Origin: JAXIHJ01 sp034189755
Lineage (GTDB): Bacteria; Planctomycetota; Phycisphaerae; SM23-33
Length of the DNA stretch: 11,129 bases
Direction of reading: 5' to 3'
NCBI GenBank assembly: GCA_034189755.1
Contig: JAXIHJ010000147.1
Span: 1-11,129 of the forward strand
Below, one piece after another: positions 1 through 5,492 of this stretch. Positions within the stretch are counted from its first letter, which is position 1. Each line of letters opens with the position of its first letter. The position numbers were made by a program, and so were the translations under genes. The notes beneath the pieces were generated by a model. That model had not been told where the DNA came from, made no database searches, and was given only the letters and a program-made list of their open reading frames with translations.

Positions 1-22
1 GGGGGGACGACAGGCACCGCCT

Positions 23-45
23 CGGCAGGCCCGCCGCTTTTTTTT
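23..45 (+). terminator. Weak terminator-like hairpin plus T-run at window edge
   Basis: CGGC (23-26) can pair with GCCG (33-36) around a 6-nt loop, one base before eight T residues (38-45). The stem is only 4 bp, so this may be chance in GC-rich DNA. If real, it would end a rightward transcript coming from outside the window. I see nothing else recognisable in 1-175. Confidence 0.2.
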
Positions 46-175
46 GCGCAGTCGCGCATTGCTCGAATCCACAAGGTTAGGCAACGCTTGGTTTTGGGGA
101 ATCCGCGAAACAAATTCCGCCAGCCGATTGTTGACATGCCCCGTACTTATCGGGTGCCGGTGGCGGCGCGCCCCG

Positions 176-928
176 TCATTGCGCCGTAGCGATGGCTGTA
201 GCGATCGGCCGAACCACGTTCGGAATCACAATGCGACTGCTTATATCTTCGCAAGTGTCGCACTGCTCCGTGAAGGCCGACTTAAGCTCCAGAAGCTTTT
301 CGGGCTGGGAGTATCTTCGGACCGTGAAATACACGCTGATGGGCTGGTCTTCGTATTGGCCTGTTCGCGTCTGATAGCTGCTGCCGCGGGTCTCCAGCGA
401 CAGGCGTGCCTGTAAATGCTCACCCTCATCCAGAGCAATCACCATGCTTGGCTCGAACTCGATGGTTTTTGCTCCCTCCTCCAGAGCCAGCGCCGCCAGT
501 GGTGAGCCGTTCAGCAGCGCCTCAGCCACGATGGCGTCACGGTTGCCGACGAAGTCCAGGTTGAACCCATACAGCACGTCGAGACATTCTATGTCAAGCG
601 GGCTGAGACCCAGGTAGTAGATGCTGTGCTCCAACAGCCATTGGTGCAGTTGGTGTGCCCTGGAAAAGCTTGGCGGGTTGAAGCAGCCAGCCGCCAGGCG
701 GTTCTTGTGCAGCTCCAGCCATTGATAGCTGCCGCTGTCATGATCGCCCTCGAGCACGTACTCCCGGCTGCCCTCTCGCCGGTAGAAGTTTCTCATGGAA
801 CCGAACCTTTTCTGCACAGCCTCGCAGAAGTGCAGAATAGTCTCCCGGCTGTCCGGAAGAGGCAGCGTGGTCTGAAGATTCAGATTCACGAAGAAGTCGT
901 CGGCTACGCTGTTGAACTCTTCAATCAT
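176..928 (-). CDS. Hypothetical protein, 250 aa, unrecognised
   Basis: I do not recognise the family. The protein is soluble-looking, with no signal peptide or membrane segment. It is acidic in its first third, with a central leucine- and aromatic-rich stretch (HQWLLEHSIYYLGLSPLDIE) and a C-terminal half of alternating hydrophobic residues that suggests beta structure (ISVYFTVRRY). The frame extends upstream to a TTG at 1003, but I chose the ATG at 928. A perfect TATAAT (965-960, minus) would start transcription near 953, inside the longer version, and an AAAGG (943-939) sits 10 nt before this ATG. The gene stands alone: no same-strand neighbour follows in the window, and upstream is the repeat-rich spacer. 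The frame is intact over 750 nt with protein-like composition, so it is probably a real gene. Confidence 0.75.
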   Translation of the reverse strand: MIEEFNSVADDFFVNLNLQTTLPLPDSRETILHFCEAVQKRFGSMRNFYRREGSREYVLEGDHDSGSYQWLELHKNRLAAGCFNPPSFSRAHQLHQWLLEHSIYYLGLSPLDIECLDVLYGFNLDFVGNRDAIVAEALLNGSPLAALALEEGAKTIEFEPSMVIALDEGEHLQARLSLETRGSSYQTRTGQYEDQPISVYFTVRRYSQPEKLLELKSAFTEQCDTCEDISSRIVIPNVVRPIATAIATAQ

Positions 929-959
929 GTTCCGGCAACCTTTTAATTCGTCACGCCCG

Positions 960-1003
960 ATTATAGCGAAGCAATATAATACCGGCATCCGCCATGAACG
1001 CAA
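960..1003 (-). promoter_or_regulatory. Candidate promoter of the 176-928 gene
   Basis: On the minus strand TATAAT lies at 965-960. A second arrangement, TTGCGT (1003-998), 16 nt, TATTAT (981-976), lies just upstream. Either would give a short leader before the ATG at 928. The TATAAT has no good -35 partner at 17 nt, so which box is used is open. The match is to the general sigma-70 consensus, which is assumed for this organism. Confidence 0.4.
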
Positions 1004-1130
1004 GGTTCAACCCGGCCGGTCATTTCGTCCGCTCTTTTCGCTGAAGCCGCATCGAAACGCCCGGAATCGCCATTGTACCGCAAGTTCTGAATATTGAACA
1101 TCCCCGGAAGCGCACCGAAACGACCTTTCG

Positions 1131-1200
1131 CGCCCAATTCCACCCGATTGCGCCCAATTGCGCCCAGTTGCGCCCAATTGCGCCCAGTTGCGCCCAATTC
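1131..1200 (+). repeat. 10-bp tandem repeat, 7 units
   Basis: Seven contiguous decamers follow the consensus CGCCCAATTG. Units 3 to 6 alternate CGCCCAATTG and CGCCCAGTTG, giving a 20-bp higher-order period. The outer units differ at one to three positions (the first and last end in C, the second is CACCCGATTG). The period is close to one helical turn, so each copy presents the same face of the DNA. No spacers are present, so it is not a CRISPR array. Confidence 0.92.
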
Positions 1201-1229
1201 TTTTTTGCGTAAGTCGCCCATGTAAAAAC

Positions 1230-1301
1230 AGTTAGCTATTTTCGACCCCCGAATTCGCGTTTTTTTCAACACAGGGGTTTTTGAACGTCGGTTCGCTAAC
1301 T
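1230..1301. repeat. Nested inverted repeat (possible structured element)
   Basis: Three arm pairs nest in order: AGTTAGC (1230-1236) with GCTAACT (1295-1301), CGAC (1243-1246) with GTCG (1287-1290), and CCCC (1247-1250) with GGGG (1274-1277). Between them lie internal loops and a 23-nt apical region containing a T7 run. A structured RNA or a decayed mobile-element end are both possible; nothing identifies it. Confidence 0.35.
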
Positions 1302-1331
1302 CGTTGACTTCAAAAGCGTTCCGGGCTACGG

Positions 1332-1359
1332 GTTCCGTGTTCCTGGTTCCGTGTTCCGG
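1332..1359 (+). repeat. 7-bp tandem array, 4 units (GTTCCGT type)
   Basis: Four contiguous heptamers: GTTCCGT, GTTCCTG, GTTCCGT, GTTCCGG. Units 1 and 3 are identical. On the other strand the unit rotates to GGAACAC, one base from the GGAACAG rotation of the array at 10580-10593. Confidence 0.85.
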
Positions 1360-1438
1360 TCTTCCCGTCCCACAGTCTTCAATTGTCAAATAGCGTTTAA
1401 CAGCACCGCTCGCTTAGCGCTCGCGGCTAGTTGAATTC

Positions 1439-1459
1439 GCAATCCGCAATCTGCTTTCT
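1439..1459 (+). repeat. 7-bp tandem array (GCAATCC type)
   Basis: GCAATCC, GCAATCT and GCTTTCT follow one another with 7-nt phase. A further decayed unit, GTTTTGT, lies at 1460-1466. Its unit differs from the arrays on either side but the period is the same. Confidence 0.65.
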
Positions 1460-1471
1460 GTTTTGTCGTTT

Positions 1472-1499
1472 CCTATGACCTATGACCTCGGACCTTGCT
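1472..1499 (+). repeat. 7-bp tandem array (CCTATGA type)
   Basis: CCTATGA occurs twice exactly (1472-1478, 1479-1485), followed in phase by CCTCGGA and CCTTGCT. The last unit overlaps the 5' arm of the hairpin at 1497-1515. Confidence 0.8.
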
Positions 1500-1515
1500 C
1501 GCGCGGAGCGCGAGC
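1497..1515. repeat. Perfect 8-bp GC hairpin
   Basis: GCTCGCGC (1497-1504) and GCGCGAGC (1508-1515) are perfect inverted arms around GGA. There is no T-run on either side, so a terminator role is unlikely. GCTCGC also occurs twice at 1408-1424, on the other side of the two heptamer arrays. Confidence 0.6.
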
Positions 1516-1534
1516 GATCCATACTTAGACGAAT

Positions 1535-1562
1535 GACGCGATTTGCGCGCGCAAATGGCGTC
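1535..1562. repeat. 28-bp near-perfect palindrome
   Basis: The core ATTTGCGCGCGCAAAT (1541-1556) is a perfect 16-bp palindrome. GACGC (1535-1539) and GCGTC (1558-1562) extend it after one mismatched position, so 13 of 14 positions per arm are symmetric. The inner TGCGCGCGCA recurs at 1655-1664. This is the form expected of a dimeric DNA-binding protein's site, possibly an operator of the regulator gene at 1806. Confidence 0.7.
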
Positions 1563-1654
1563 GCAAAACTGCTATTGACGTTGTAAGTCCAGGCCAGCCA
1601 AGGAGAAGTTTTTTTTTATTTTCCGGGGCAGTTTTCGGCGTGAGCTTGCAAATC

Positions 1655-1664
1655 TGCGCGCGCA
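1655..1664. repeat. Second copy of the TGCGCGCGCA palindrome
   Basis: This 10-bp palindrome is identical to the core at 1544-1553 and lies 111 bp from it, about 140 bp before the regulator's ATG. The flanks are only partly symmetric here (AATC on the left, AAAA on the right). The pair may be two binding sites of unequal strength. Confidence 0.5.
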
Positions 1665-1805
1665 AAAAGTGTCCGTGATTAAGAAGCCGCAAACCTGTCC
1701 CACCAGGGCATATCCGTCGGGAAATTACTCGTTGCAATTAAAGCCGGCGGCTCATAAGCCGATGAGACTATCGGAACTACTTTCGGGTATGTTCAGGGGC
1801 GTCTC

Positions 1806-2384
1806 ATGGCTGTTACGACGAATCAAAAAGAGGTTTTCACCACCGGTGAAGTGGCGAAGATTTGCCACGTAGCCCCCCGAACGGTCAGCAAATGGTTTGA
1901 TTCGGGCAAGCTGCGTGGCTACCGCATTCCAGGCAGTCGAGACCGCCGCATCCCCTTGGCCCAACTAACCGCATTCATGCGGGCCCACGGCATCCCGCTG
2001 GATTCACTGGACGGCGGCCTCTGCCGTGTGCTGATCCTGGCCGACATGCCCGCCGAGCTGTTCGACGCGTTGAACGACTCAGGTCGTTACAAGGTTCGCT
2101 CAGCAGCCAACGGCTTCGAAGCCGGTCTGGAAGCCCAGCAGTTTCACCCTCACGTTATCGTGTTGGACGTACCTTCCGAGGGCGACGAGGCAATTGCGAT
2201 TTGTCGAAACGTCAAGGCTCACCCGGCGCTTCAGGCGGTCAAAGTTATCGCCGTAGCCGAGGGGCCGGCCGACCGCTGGGCCGAAAGGCGCTTGGCCGAA
2301 GGATTCGACGCATGCCTGGCCAGGCCATACTCGCTGAAGCAGTTCGTCCGGGCGGTTCAGAGGGCGACTAATTTGATTACCTGA
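1806..2384 (+). CDS. HTH (excisionase/BldC-type) regulator with degenerate receiver domain
   Basis: The 192-residue protein has two parts. Residues 11-60 form an excisionase/MerR-like helix-turn-helix (FTTGEVAKICHVAPRTVSKW, then a wing with SRDRRIP), a DNA-binding fold. Residues about 73-187 resemble a response-regulator receiver. The phospho-acceptor Asp is kept (D121 in VIVLD), but the acidic pair is reduced to A79-D80, the conserved Thr/Ser is A151 and the conserved Lys is R173. By family knowledge those residues support phosphorylation switching, so this receiver probably works without it or as a dimerisation module. AGGGG (1795-1799) lies 6 nt before the ATG. The gene is monocistronic, followed by a strong terminator; upstream palindromes may be its own operator. 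The target genes are unknown. Confidence 0.88.
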   Translation: MAVTTNQKEVFTTGEVAKICHVAPRTVSKWFDSGKLRGYRIPGSRDRRIPLAQLTAFMRAHGIPLDSLDGGLCRVLILADMPAELFDALNDSGRYKVRSAANGFEAGLEAQQFHPHVIVLDVPSEGDEAIAICRNVKAHPALQAVKVIAVAEGPADRWAERRLAEGFDACLARPYSLKQFVRAVQRATNLIT

Positions 2385-2507
2385 TCCGGCGTGAGGAGCT
2401 CGAGCTGGTGGTCGGGAGCCGTTCAGGCCAGCTCGTTCATCCGACCGATTCGGAACTCGTGCAGCGGACACTCGCAGCGAAAGTGATTGAGCTGCGGGAA
2501 CGAAACC

Positions 2508-2545
2508 GGGCGGTCCGGACCTCGTGTCCGGCCGCCCTTTGTTCC
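2508..2545 (+). terminator. Rho-independent terminator after the HTH gene
   Basis: GGGCGG-T-CCGGAC (2508-2520) pairs with GTCCGGCCGCCC (2526-2537): 12 bp with one bulged T and a 5-nt loop. A T-rich tail follows (TTTGTTCC, then TTTT). It isolates the regulator gene from the leu leader downstream. Confidence 0.85.
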
Positions 2546-2612
2546 TTTTGGCCGGGTAATCCGCCGAACGGCAAAAAAATCGCTTGCGTCGCCCGACCGT
2601 TTGGGCGATGAT

Positions 2613-2620
2613 GCTATAGT
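2613..2620 (+). promoter_or_regulatory. Candidate extended -10 before the leu leader
   Basis: TGC-TATAGT resembles an extended -10 element (TGn plus five of six bases). Used alone it would start RNA near 2626, leaving only a few bases before the leader ATG and excluding the GGAG at 2621-2624. An alternative, TTGCGT (2584-2589), 17 nt, GATGAT (2607-2612), would start near 2619. A 6-bp inverted repeat, TCGCCC (2589-2594) and GGGCGA (2603-2608), lies across this region and could be an operator. Confidence 0.35.
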
Positions 2621-2630
2621 GGAGTCGATT

Positions 2631-2690
2631 ATGATTCGTCAGCGCACCAATCTGGGCTTGTTGCTATTGGGTGGGCTTCTACTGCGCTGA
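2631..2690 (+). CDS. leuL: Leucine-rich leader peptide of leuA, 19 aa
   Basis: The peptide is MIRQRTNLGLLLLGGLLLR. Eight of 19 residues are Leu, in runs of four (codons 10-13) and three (codons 16-18), using TTG, CTG, CTA and CTT. It is not expected to have a function of its own; ribosome pausing at the Leu codons reports the supply of charged leucyl-tRNA. GGAG (2621-2624) sits 6 nt before the ATG. The reading frame lies directly before an antiterminator/terminator pair and the leucine biosynthesis gene, the classical arrangement of amino-acid operon attenuators. The symbol follows the enteric name for this role and does not imply homology. Confidence 0.9.
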   Translation: MIRQRTNLGLLLLGGLLLR

Positions 2691-2760
2691 CGGATCGCGG
2701 ACGAACGATAAGGTAACGATTTCGCCCCGCGATTCGAAAAACGGATTGCGGGGCTTTTTT
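2632..2760 (+). promoter_or_regulatory. Ribosome-mediated transcription attenuator of leuA
   Basis: Four segments can pair in exclusive ways. Segment 1 (2633-2646, at the start of the leader peptide) pairs with segment 2 (2683-2696) over 14 bp with one G-U. Segment 2 (2691-2700) alternatively pairs with segment 3 (2727-2736) over 10 bp with one G-U: the antiterminator. Segment 3 (2724-2736) pairs with segment 4 (2742-2754) to make the terminator. A ribosome stalled on the Leu codons (2652-2684) would cover segment 1, free segment 2 and prevent termination. With leucine plentiful, segment 2 is masked or paired and 3:4 forms. The pairings are read directly; the mechanism is inferred from known amino-acid leaders. 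Confidence 0.9.
2724..2760 (+). terminator. Attenuator terminator (3:4 hairpin) of leuA
   Basis: GCCCCGCGATTCG (2724-2736) pairs with CGGATTGCGGGGC (2742-2754): 13 bp with two G-U pairs, loop AAAAA, then six T residues (2755-2760). It lies 33 nt past the leader stop and 94 nt before the leuA ATG. Confidence 0.92.
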
Positions 2761-2854
2761 GTTAAGAGCCGATAGCCTGATGCAAGAGAGACGGCGATAA
2801 AACAGGCACAGTGTTGTAGAATATCTAAAAGGCACGAAGCCGGGAGAATCGACC

Positions 2855-4369
2855 ATGTCCAAGAGGCGAGACATCCTGATTTTCGACACGACACTCCGCG
2901 ATGGCGAGCAGTCGCCGGGCTGCAGCATGAACATCGCCGAGAAGCTGGAGATAGCCCGCGCACTGGAGTCGCTCGGCGTGGACGTTATCGAGGCGGGCTT
3001 CCCCATTGCCAGCGTGGGCGACTTCGAGGCCGTCCAGGCCGTCGCCGATACTGTCAAAACCTGCGGCGTGGCGGGCCTGTCCCGCTGCGTGGAGGCCGAC
3101 ATTGCCCGTGCGGCCGAGGCCGTCCGCGCAGCAGCGAAACCACGAATCCACGTGTTCCTCGCCACCAGCGAGATACACCGCAAACACAAGCTTAAACGCG
3201 CCAGGCAAGAGATTCTGAAGATGTCAGTCGAGGGCGTCCGGCTGGCGAGTAGCTTCGTGGACGACGTGGAGTTTTCGCCGGAAGACGCCTCGCGGACGGA
3301 GTGGGACTTTCTGGCCGAGGTCGTCTCCGCCGTTATCGCCGCCGGTGCAAAGACGGTCAACATTCCAGACACCGTCGGCTACGCAATGCCCGCGGAGTTC
3401 GGCGACATGATCCGCTACCTCAATGCGAACGTTTCCAACATCGCCGACGCGGTTATTTCCGTGCACTGCCACAACGACCTGGGCTTGGCCGTGGCGAACT
3501 CGCTGGCGGCGGTCCGCGCCGGCGCCGGGCAGGTCGAGTGCACCATCAACGGAATCGGAGAGCGGGCGGGAAACGCCGCGATGGAAGAAATCGTTATGGC
3601 AATGCAGACCCGCCAAGATTTGCTGGACGTTACCTGCAAGGTCAAGACGAAGAAGATTTACCCCACCAGCCGGCTTGTGGCGGCGATAACCGGCCTGCAC
3701 GTTCAGCGCAACAAGGCGATCGTCGGCGAGAACGCCTTCGCACACGAGGCCGGCGTCCATCAGGACGGCATGCTCAAACACAGGGCGACCTACGAGATAA
3801 TGAAGCCGGATGACATCGGCGTGCCGGCCAGCAGGCTCGTGCTGGGCAAGCACTCCGGGCGACACGCCTTCACGCAGCGCATCGAGGCCCTGGGCTACAA
3901 GCTCAGCGCCGAGCAGATCGATGAGGCGTTCGAAAAGTTCAAACGGCTTGCCGACAAAAAGAAAGAGGTCTTCGACGAGGATATCGAGGCGCTGATCGAC
4001 GAGCAGATCGAACAGGTCTCGGAAATCTGGACGCTGGTCGGCGTACAGACGACGGCCGGCTCGCAGACCATCCCGACGGCGACGGTTACGCTGACCAAGG
4101 AAGGTCAGCCCGTTACGGACGCCGCAACCGGCGACGGGCCTGTGGACGCCGCTTGCGAAGCCATCCAAAGGATTACCGGCGTGAAGCTCCGCCTGACCGA
4201 CTATGCGCTCAGGGCGATTACCTCAGGCAAGGACGCCCAGGGCGAGGTAACCATCGAGGTGGAACACGACGGGCGAAGGTTCCGTGCGCGTGGGGTCAGC
4301 ACGGACATCGTCGAGGCCTCCGCCCGTGCGTACCTCGCCGCGGTCAACCGCGCGCTTACACCAAATTAA
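2855..4369 (+). CDS. leuA: 2-isopropylmalate synthase (EC 2.3.3.13)
   Basis: This enzyme condenses acetyl-CoA with 2-oxoisovalerate, the first committed step of leucine synthesis, in the cytosol. At 504 residues it matches full-length bacterial LeuA. The N-terminal HMGL-like barrel carries DTTLRDGEQSPG (11-22), HCHNDLG (204-210) and NGIGERAGN (232-240); D11, H204, H206 and N240 are the expected metal ligands. A linker region with NAFAHEAGVHQDG (293-305) and LGKHSGRHA (330-338) follows. The C-terminal regulatory domain (about 390-504) has GDGPVDA and STDIVEASARAYLAAVNR, typical of the leucine-binding feedback domain, so allosteric control is likely besides attenuation. The ATG follows GGGAG (2842-2846) by 8 nt. 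No leuB or leuCD follows; the next gene converges after 4 nt. Citramalate synthase is less likely because the upstream leader is leucine-rich. Confidence 0.96.
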   Translation: MSKRRDILIFDTTLRDGEQSPGCSMNIAEKLEIARALESLGVDVIEAGFPIASVGDFEAVQAVADTVKTCGVAGLSRCVEADIARAAEAVRAAAKPRIHVFLATSEIHRKHKLKRARQEILKMSVEGVRLASSFVDDVEFSPEDASRTEWDFLAEVVSAVIAAGAKTVNIPDTVGYAMPAEFGDMIRYLNANVSNIADAVISVHCHNDLGLAVANSLAAVRAGAGQVECTINGIGERAGNAAMEEIVMAMQTRQDLLDVTCKVKTKKIYPTSRLVAAITGLHVQRNKAIVGENAFAHEAGVHQDGMLKHRATYEIMKPDDIGVPASRLVLGKHSGRHAFTQRIEALGYKLSAEQIDEAFEKFKRLADKKKEVFDEDIEALIDEQIEQVSEIWTLVGVQTTAGSQTIPTATVTLTKEGQPVTDAATGDGPVDAACEAIQRITGVKLRLTDYALRAITSGKDAQGEVTIEVEHDGRRFRARGVSTDIVEASARAYLAAVNRALTPN

Positions 4370-4373
4370 CGAT

Positions 4374-5489
4374 TTATTGCATGGAAACTTCGCGATATGT
4401 GCACTGCCCGGCGGTGTCGACGAACGCCTGGACGTTGGTCGGGGCGCCGAAGAAGAAATGGTCCGACGGGCAGCAGATATATCCGCCGTCGGGGCACGCG
4501 GCGTGAAGCTCGCGCACCATCTCGGTCACAACTTCCGGCGTGCCCTTCTCGAAACCGGCGTTCTGGTCGAACCCGCCGATAAAGAACAGCTTATCACCGA
4601 CGCGGCGGGTCGCCTCCACCAGGTCGCAATCGCCGCCCATCGACGGCGGTGTCATCGTCTCCAGGCCGTCGGCGCCATTCTGGGCGACCAGGTCCAGCAG
4701 CGGCATCAGCCCACCGCAGAGGTGATAGACAATCTTGGCGCCCTGAACGTGCAGTGCGGCATGTTGCTTCCGGTCGTAGGGCAGGCAGAACTCCTCGTGC
4801 AAGGCCGGGCTGATGACCGTGCTGGAACCCGCCCCGCCGCCTGTCTCGATAAGATCACCCTGAAATCTGCCGCTGACCTCGATGATTCGCAGCTTCTTTT
4901 CCAGCAGTGAATCCAGCGCGTGGTGCAGCCATTCGGGCTTGTCGAAGGACGCCATGATCGCCAGCTCGGTGTCGTACAGCGTGCAGAAGCTTTGCCAGGG
5001 GCTTCCCTGGCCGAACTCGTGCAGATATGCCCGTACGATGCCCGTTTCGCCGATGCGATTTTTGTCCTCCAATACCGGCGTCCAGTCGCAGGCGGTCGGC
5101 ACGGGCACGTACTTGTTCCAGATTTCGAAGTCTGCTTCGTTCTCGATGAGAAATTTGGTCGTCCAGGCGGTGCACTCGTTGGCTGCCTCGCGGGAGGTCA
5201 GCGTACCGGCCGGCGTGGTTATCTTCGTGGCCCAGTGCCTGACGCCGTCGGCGTCGATGCCCAGGTCTTTCGTCTCGATTTGCCAGTTGGCCTTGTCCCG
5301 CTCGGCGAAGTCATATTCCGGCGCGCAGTAGATGACCGGGTCCATGCCGAAGCGGGCGTAGGCGGCGTACTGATCTGCCCCGTCGAGATAATTTTTCAGA
5401 TAGTACGCCATCCAGGAATGCACCTGGCAGGGAAGGCGGTCTGGCTTTTCGTTGTTGATGGCGGCCAGGAAACGTTCGCGTCCAGTCAT
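4374..5489 (-). CDS. URO-D superfamily protein, cobamide methyltransferase-like
   Basis: The 371-residue protein belongs to the uroporphyrinogen decarboxylase superfamily (MTGRERFLAAINNEKPDRLP at the N-terminus is typical). It is unlikely to be HemE. It keeps the Zn-thiol pattern of the MtaA/MtbA branch: H256-x-C258 in YHLCGG and Cys339/Cys340 in YICCPSDH. By family knowledge that branch moves methyl groups between corrinoid proteins and thiols such as coenzyme M, while other members act in glycan or aromatic demethylation. The substrate is not evident and no corrinoid protein gene is in the window. It starts 3 nt after the stop of the DUF1015 gene with only a weak AGAG upstream, so translational coupling is likely. 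Its stop is 4 nt from the stop of leuA on the other strand, with no terminator between. Confidence 0.87.
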   Translation of the reverse strand: MTGRERFLAAINNEKPDRLPCQVHSWMAYYLKNYLDGADQYAAYARFGMDPVIYCAPEYDFAERDKANWQIETKDLGIDADGVRHWATKITTPAGTLTSREAANECTAWTTKFLIENEADFEIWNKYVPVPTACDWTPVLEDKNRIGETGIVRAYLHEFGQGSPWQSFCTLYDTELAIMASFDKPEWLHHALDSLLEKKLRIIEVSGRFQGDLIETGGGAGSSTVISPALHEEFCLPYDRKQHAALHVQGAKIVYHLCGGLMPLLDLVAQNGADGLETMTPPSMGGDCDLVEATRRVGDKLFFIGGFDQNAGFEKGTPEVVTEMVRELHAACPDGGYICCPSDHFFFGAPTNVQAFVDTAGQCTYREVSMQ

Positions 5490-5492
5490 GAT

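Larger units (their letters stand above)
929..1805. other. Long repeat-rich intergenic region
   Basis: About 877 nt between two divergently transcribed genes have no convincing coding frame. From left to right the region holds promoter boxes for the leftward gene, a 10-bp tandem array (1131-1200), a nested dyad (1230-1301), three 7-bp arrays (1332-1359, 1439-1459, 1472-1499), a GC hairpin (1497-1515), a 28-bp palindrome (1535-1562), a T9 run near 1610 and a second palindrome core (1655-1664). For the rightward gene at 1806 only a poor promoter match is seen: TTGCAA (1732-1737), 17 nt, TAAGCC (1755-1760). Confidence 0.7.

Noticed and set aside
44..415. Plus-strand frame at the left edge
   Set aside because: It mostly overlaps the 176-928 gene in antisense, with no ribosome-binding site or recognisable content.
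1131..1200. CRISPR array
   Set aside because: The units are only 10 bp and contiguous, with no unique spacers and no cas genes in the window.
961..1389. Minus-strand frame of 142 codons across the repeat-rich spacer
   Set aside because: Much of it is the translated 10-bp array and other repeats, it has no ribosome-binding site and no protein-like features, and it overlaps the promoter of the 176-928 gene.
2408..2611. Small plus-strand frame between the HTH gene and the leu leader
   Set aside because: It runs through the strong terminator at 2508-2545 and has no ribosome-binding site, so it is not supported as a gene.
3224..4168. Long minus-strand open frame inside leuA
   Set aside because: It is a codon-bias shadow of the well-supported leuA gene in GC-rich DNA and has no recognisable motif.
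4284..4910. Plus-strand frame overlapping the end of leuA and the URO-D gene
   Set aside because: It overlaps two solid genes and contains no recognisable domain.
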